NCBI GenBank assembly: GCA_003552425.1
Contig: PUMC01000020.1
Span: forward strand, 1 to 8,638
Length of the DNA stretch: 8,638 bases
Source of the DNA: Candidatus Acetothermia bacterium
GTDB taxonomy: Bacteria > Bipolaricaulota > Bipolaricaulia > Bipolaricaulales > Bipolaricaulaceae
Reading direction: 5' to 3'
The position numbers were made by a program, and so were the translations under genes. Below are positions 6,550 to 8,638 of the stretch, in pieces. The notes below the pieces were generated by a model. That model ran no database searches, was not told the DNA's origin, and saw only the letters and a program-made list of their open reading frames with translations. How positions within the stretch are numbered: position 1 is the first letter of the stretch; each line of letters begins with the position of its first letter.

Positions 6550-6560
6550 CGCGGTACAAT
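6532..6560 (+). promoter_or_regulatory. Candidate promoter for tRNA-Pro(CGG)
   Basis: TACAAT (6555-6560) is a 5/6 match to the -10 consensus and ends 13 nt before the mature tRNA 5' end. The hexamer 17 bp upstream, TTTATC (6532-6537), is a poor -35 and lies inside the last codons of the protease gene. The -10 is convincing by sequence and position; the -35 is not. Confidence 0.5.
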
Positions 6561-6573
6561 GGCGTTGCGGAGT

Positions 6574-6651
6574 CGGAGAGTAGCGCAGCTTGGTTAGCGC
6601 GCAGCGTTCGGGACGCTGAGGCCGGCGGTTCGAATCCGCCCTCTCCGACCA
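6574..6651 (+). tRNA. tRNA-Pro (anticodon CGG)
   Basis: Complete tRNA of 78 nt with encoded CCA (6649-6651). The acceptor stem is CGGAGAG/CTCTCCG, the D-stem GCGC/GCGC, the anticodon stem CAGCG/CGCTG with loop TTCGGGA (anticodon CGG, reading CCG), and the T-stem GGCGG/CCGCC with loop TTCGAAT. It has the C1-G72 pair and A73 of proline tRNAs. It shares the D-arm with the tRNA-Pro(GGG) at 3286-3362, but the anticodon arms differ. The dppA-like gene starts 29 nt downstream with no terminator between them. Confidence 0.96.
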
Positions 6652-6680
6652 GTTGACGAAGCAGGAAGGGGCTGTCCGTT

Positions 6681-7478
6681 GTGAGGGTGTACATCAGCGC
6701 AGACATCGAGGGTGTTACGGGGATCTGCCACGCGACCGAGACAAACAAGGAGAAGCCCGACTTCGAACCTTTCCGCGACCAGATGGCCGCGGAGGTAGCA
6801 GCCGCCTGCCGAGGGGCCCTTGCCGCAGGTGCCCGTGAGACGTGGGTCAAGGATGCCCATGGGTCCGGCCGCAACCTGCGACCCGGTGACTTGCCTCGCG
6901 GGACCCGTCTCATCCGAGAATGGAGCGGGAGTCCTCTGTCCATGATGCAGGAGATCCAGCAGGGGTTCGATGCAGCCCTCATGGTCGGCTACCATTCTGG
7001 GGCAGGCTCACCGGGCAACCCTCTTTCTCACACGTACTCAGGTGTCGCGACCGCGATCCTTCTGAACGGGAAACCGGCCTCCGAGTTCTACGTGAACGCG
7101 CTGACCGCCGCCATGTTTGGTGTGCCGGTCGTGTTCCTGTCCGGTGATGCGGCGCTGTGTGAGACAGCGGTCTCACTGGTCCCGGGGATCGCCACCGTAG
7201 CGGTGATGGAGGGTGTTGGGGCGTCGACGATCAGCATGCATCCCGAGGAGGCGGTCGAGCGGATCGAAGCCGAGGTCAAACGGGCGATCCAAGGCCGCCA
7301 AGACGATTGTCTCCTCAAGCTTGACGAACGCTTCACGCTCGAAGTTCAGTGCCGGACGCACGTGAAGGCGTTCGAGATCGGGCACTACCCCGGTGCACGG
7401 CAGGTGGATCCGCTCCGGGTTGTCCTGGAAGCGGAAGACTTCATGGACATCCTGCGATTCTTCCAGTTTGGCATCTGA
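6681..7478 (+). CDS. dppA: M55-family D-aminopeptidase (DppA-like)
   Basis: Zinc aminopeptidase of 265 residues; the studied Bacillus DppA releases D-alanine from D-Ala-containing peptides as a self-compartmentalising decamer in the cytoplasm. The expected metal ligands are all present at near-identical spacing: Asp8 and Glu10 (ISADIEG), His60 (KDAHG), His105 (GYHS) and Glu135 (PASEFYVN). The conserved catalytic-site His117 is also present (PLSHTYSG). The protein begins at once with the conserved strand, so GTG 6681 is well supported; AGGAAGGGG ends 9-10 nt upstream. No dipeptide transporter genes accompany it, unlike the Bacillus dpp operon. It may be read from the tRNA-Pro(CGG) promoter. 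The substrate in this organism is not known. Confidence 0.93.
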   Translation: MRVYISADIEGVTGICHATETNKEKPDFEPFRDQMAAEVAAACRGALAAGARETWVKDAHGSGRNLRPGDLPRGTRLIREWSGSPLSMMQEIQQGFDAALMVGYHSGAGSPGNPLSHTYSGVATAILLNGKPASEFYVNALTAAMFGVPVVFLSGDAALCETAVSLVPGIATVAVMEGVGASTISMHPEEAVERIEAEVKRAIQGRQDDCLLKLDERFTLEVQCRTHVKAFEIGHYPGARQVDPLRVVLEAEDFMDILRFFQFGI

Positions 7479-7494
7479 GCCTCTGTTGTGCCGT

Positions 7495-7588
7495 TGATGC
7501 GCTGTTCGTGCACCGGCCACCGCAGGGTTAAGGTGGTCGTTCCGTGTTGCAGTACTCTCAGCAGCACCGCTGATGCGCGTCCTTCGTG
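7495..7588 (+). repeat. Imperfect direct repeat in the dppA-napH-like intergenic gap
   Basis: TGATGCGC-N2-TTCGTG (7495-7510) recurs as TGATGCGC-N4-TTCGTG (7571-7588), 76 bp apart. Both lie in the 229-bp gap 7479-7707. No ORF with coding character, tRNA, or clear terminator was seen in this gap. The repeat could be a pair of regulator sites or chance. Confidence 0.4.
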
Positions 7589-7693
7589 TTTGGGAACAGT
7601 AGGGGTCCGTTCACAGCGGGCTTCCCCCGTGTTGAAGAGCAACGTTGACGGTGCGATCGCTTCCCGTGAACCGCGTGTGCGCTGAGAGCCGAG

Positions 7694-7700
7694 AAGGAGG
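7694..7700 (+). promoter_or_regulatory. Strong ribosome binding site selecting a TTG start
   Basis: AAGGAGG is a full Shine-Dalgarno match, 7 nt before TTG 7708. It makes TTG the start of the following gene over an in-frame start at 7645, which has no such site. Confidence 0.85.
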
Positions 7701-7707
7701 ACCACGC

Positions 7708-8520
7708 TTGCGCTACAGGAAAGCGAATCGTGGGTTCACCCGATTCAAGAAGTTAGTCTGGCTGGCGGTACCCGCCATCGCGGTAGGTGGCCTGTTCTAC
7801 CCGCCGTTGGGGCTCGGGGTATTGGTGATCATGTTGATGCTGATCGGGATGAGCTTCTTCCGAGGGAAGTACTTCTGTGGGAACCTCTGCCCACACGGGA
7901 GCATGTTCGATGTCGTGCTCATGAGGTTCTCCGTTATGCTGAAGATCCCGCCGGTGTTCCGGTCGGCCGCGCTCAGGTGGGGGTTCTTCGCTTTCTTCAT
8001 GATCATGTTCGGCGTGAGACTGGGGCTCAGCCTCAGTGCGCTCGGCGACCGCTCGCTGCTGGAAGGCCTTGGCGAGGTGTTCGTGCGTCAGTACCTCATC
8101 TTTCCCACGCTGGTTGGCCTGATTCTTGCCGTCTTCCTCAATCCGCGGACCTGGTGTTCGGTCTGCCCGATGGGGACCATGCAGGAGATCACATACCGCC
8201 TTGGTAAGCGCCTGCGTGAACCTAAGACGACCGACATCCGACTCACGTGGGCAGACCCTTCCCGGTGCACGAAGTGCGGTGTGTGCAGCCGCGTTTGTCC
8301 GATGCAGCTTGAGCCCTACCGAGCGCTGGAGGAAGGGGGAGGTGCCGAATTCCACGAGGCCTGCATCAGGTGCTCAACCTGCGTCGAACACTGTCCCAGA
8401 CAAGCGCTTGCTATGTCGCCAGCCAGTTCAGCTGCGACAACAGACCGCTCTGAACCGGTGGGTGAGGCTCGGTTCGATGTGACCCTTCCGTCTGAGGGTC
8501 CACCCGATGCTGGACGTTGA
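7708..8520 (+). CDS. NapH/RdxA-like membrane-bound 4Fe-4S ferredoxin protein
   Basis: Polytopic inner-membrane electron-transfer protein, 270 residues from the TTG start. Four hydrophobic segments are visible at about 13-31, 34-51, 90-110 and 129-145. Two CxxxCP/CxxCP motifs typical of the NapH/NosR/RdxA family follow TM2 and TM4: Cys57-x3-Cys61-Pro and Cys150-x2-Cys153-Pro. The C-terminal domain has two 4Fe-4S clusters of ferredoxin type: C187-x2-C190-x2-C193-x3-C197-P and C219-x2-C222-x2-C225-x3-C229-P. A hydrophilic tail of about 35 residues has no recognised motif. Family members pass electrons from quinol or flavoprotein to periplasmic reductases or in cofactor reduction, but no reductase or FMN-binding partner lies nearby, so its electron partner is unknown. 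Its stop codon overlaps the -35 of the tRNA-Gly promoter. Confidence 0.9.
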   Translation: MRYRKANRGFTRFKKLVWLAVPAIAVGGLFYPPLGLGVLVIMLMLIGMSFFRGKYFCGNLCPHGSMFDVVLMRFSVMLKIPPVFRSAALRWGFFAFFMIMFGVRLGLSLSALGDRSLLEGLGEVFVRQYLIFPTLVGLILAVFLNPRTWCSVCPMGTMQEITYRLGKRLREPKTTDIRLTWADPSRCTKCGVCSRVCPMQLEPYRALEEGGGAEFHEACIRCSTCVEHCPRQALAMSPASSAATTDRSEPVGEARFDVTLPSEGPPDAGR

Positions 8521-8545
8521 CGCTCTTGCGCGGGCTCCGTAGAAT
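8517..8545 (+). promoter_or_regulatory. Near-consensus sigma-70 promoter for tRNA-Gly(TCC)
   Basis: TTGACG (8517-8522) and TAGAAT (8540-8545) are each 5/6 matches to consensus, separated by an optimal 17 bp. The predicted start is near 8552, leaving a leader of about 31 nt before the tRNA. The -35 includes the TGA stop of the upstream gene. Confidence 0.8.
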
Positions 8546-8564
8546 CTTCAGGCGTTCAAGAGCG
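8521..8564. repeat. 8-bp inverted repeat spanning the tRNA-Gly promoter
   Basis: CGCTCTTG (8521-8528) and CAAGAGCG (8557-8564) are perfect reverse complements, 28 bp apart. One arm overlaps the end of the -35 and the start of the spacer; the other lies just past the predicted transcription start. No T-run follows, so it is not a classic terminator. Operator or chance cannot be separated here. Confidence 0.5.
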
Positions 8565-8582
8565 CATACGCGTTCCCCGTAA

Positions 8583-8638
8583 GCGGGTATAGCTCAATGG
8601 TAGAGCACCGGCCTTCCAAGCCGGTAACGCGGGTTCGA
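8583..8638 (+). tRNA. tRNA-Gly (anticodon TCC), cut by window end
   Basis: The 5' acceptor strand GCGGGTA, D-arm GCTC/GAGC and anticodon arm CCGGC/GCCGG with loop CTTCCAA (anticodon TCC, reading GGA/GGG) are present, as is the start of the T-arm (GCGGG TTCGA). The 3' T-stem strand, acceptor strand and CCA lie beyond the window. It is preceded by a strong promoter and may be the first of a tRNA cluster. Confidence 0.93.

Noticed and set aside
3286..6651. Two tRNA-Pro genes on opposite strands as possible integration or recombination boundaries
   Set aside because: There is no integrase, no duplicated tRNA 3' end or att repeat, and all genes between them look like ordinary core functions with similar composition.
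7653..7660. GCGATCGC palindrome resembling cyanobacterial HIP1
   Set aside because: I noticed only this one copy. HIP1 is defined by high frequency, and nothing else suggests a cyanobacterium.
7479..7707. Possible riboswitch upstream of the NapH-like gene
   Set aside because: I could not match it to conserved cores of cobalamin, TPP, FMN, fluoride or SAM riboswitches. Pairing in the gap is short and scattered.

Overview
This window looks like ordinary core chromosome from a GC-rich bacterium (roughly 60% G+C by eye). Genes are tightly packed, with many GTG or TTG starts, tRNA genes that encode their CCA ends, and sigma-70-like promoters. There are no phage, transposon, CRISPR or toxin-antitoxin genes. 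The gene set is a periplasmic Do-type protease, an M55 aminopeptidase, a NapH-like polyferredoxin membrane protein and a PP-loop tRNA-sulfurtransferase-like protein. This would suit an anaerobic or microaerobic, possibly thermophilic lineage; a candidate phylum such as Bipolaricaulota is possible, but that placement is only a guess.

Left part (27-3362, minus strand). Read in transcription order: a tRNA-Pro(GGG), a Rho-independent terminator, thymidine kinase (tdk), then an ABC importer operon of ATPase, permease and a ThiY/NMT1-like substrate-binding protein. From tdk onward the genes nearly touch or overlap (3-nt gap, 8-nt overlap, ATGA overlap), so they are probably one transcript. The binding protein carries the NPNH-xPLYVA motif of the thiamine-pyrimidine (HMP/formylaminopyrimidine) binding family. 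Pyrimidine nucleoside salvage and uptake of a pyrimidine-type thiamine precursor therefore sit side by side.

Centre (3446-5003). folE (GTP cyclohydrolase I) is on the plus strand, divergent from the tRNA-Pro. It converges on, and overlaps by 17 bp, a minus-strand PP-loop ATPase with a C-terminal NFACT-R-like domain, probably a tRNA thiolation enzyme.

Right part (5122-8638, plus strand). A secreted HtrA/Do serine protease with two PDZ domains is followed by tRNA-Pro(CGG), which lies just upstream of a dppA-like M55 D-aminopeptidase and may be cotranscribed with it. After a 229-bp gap comes a NapH/RdxA-like membrane 4Fe-4S protein that starts at TTG. A near-consensus promoter then overlaps its stop codon and drives a tRNA-Gly(TCC), which the window edge cuts off.

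I do not see a clear undescribed multi-gene system. The better leads are the PP-loop/NFACT-R fusion, the tdk-ThiY-type transporter pairing, the orphan polyferredoxin, a possible leaderless folE promoter, the tRNA-Pro/dppA arrangement, and small repeats around 7495-7588 and 8521-8564.
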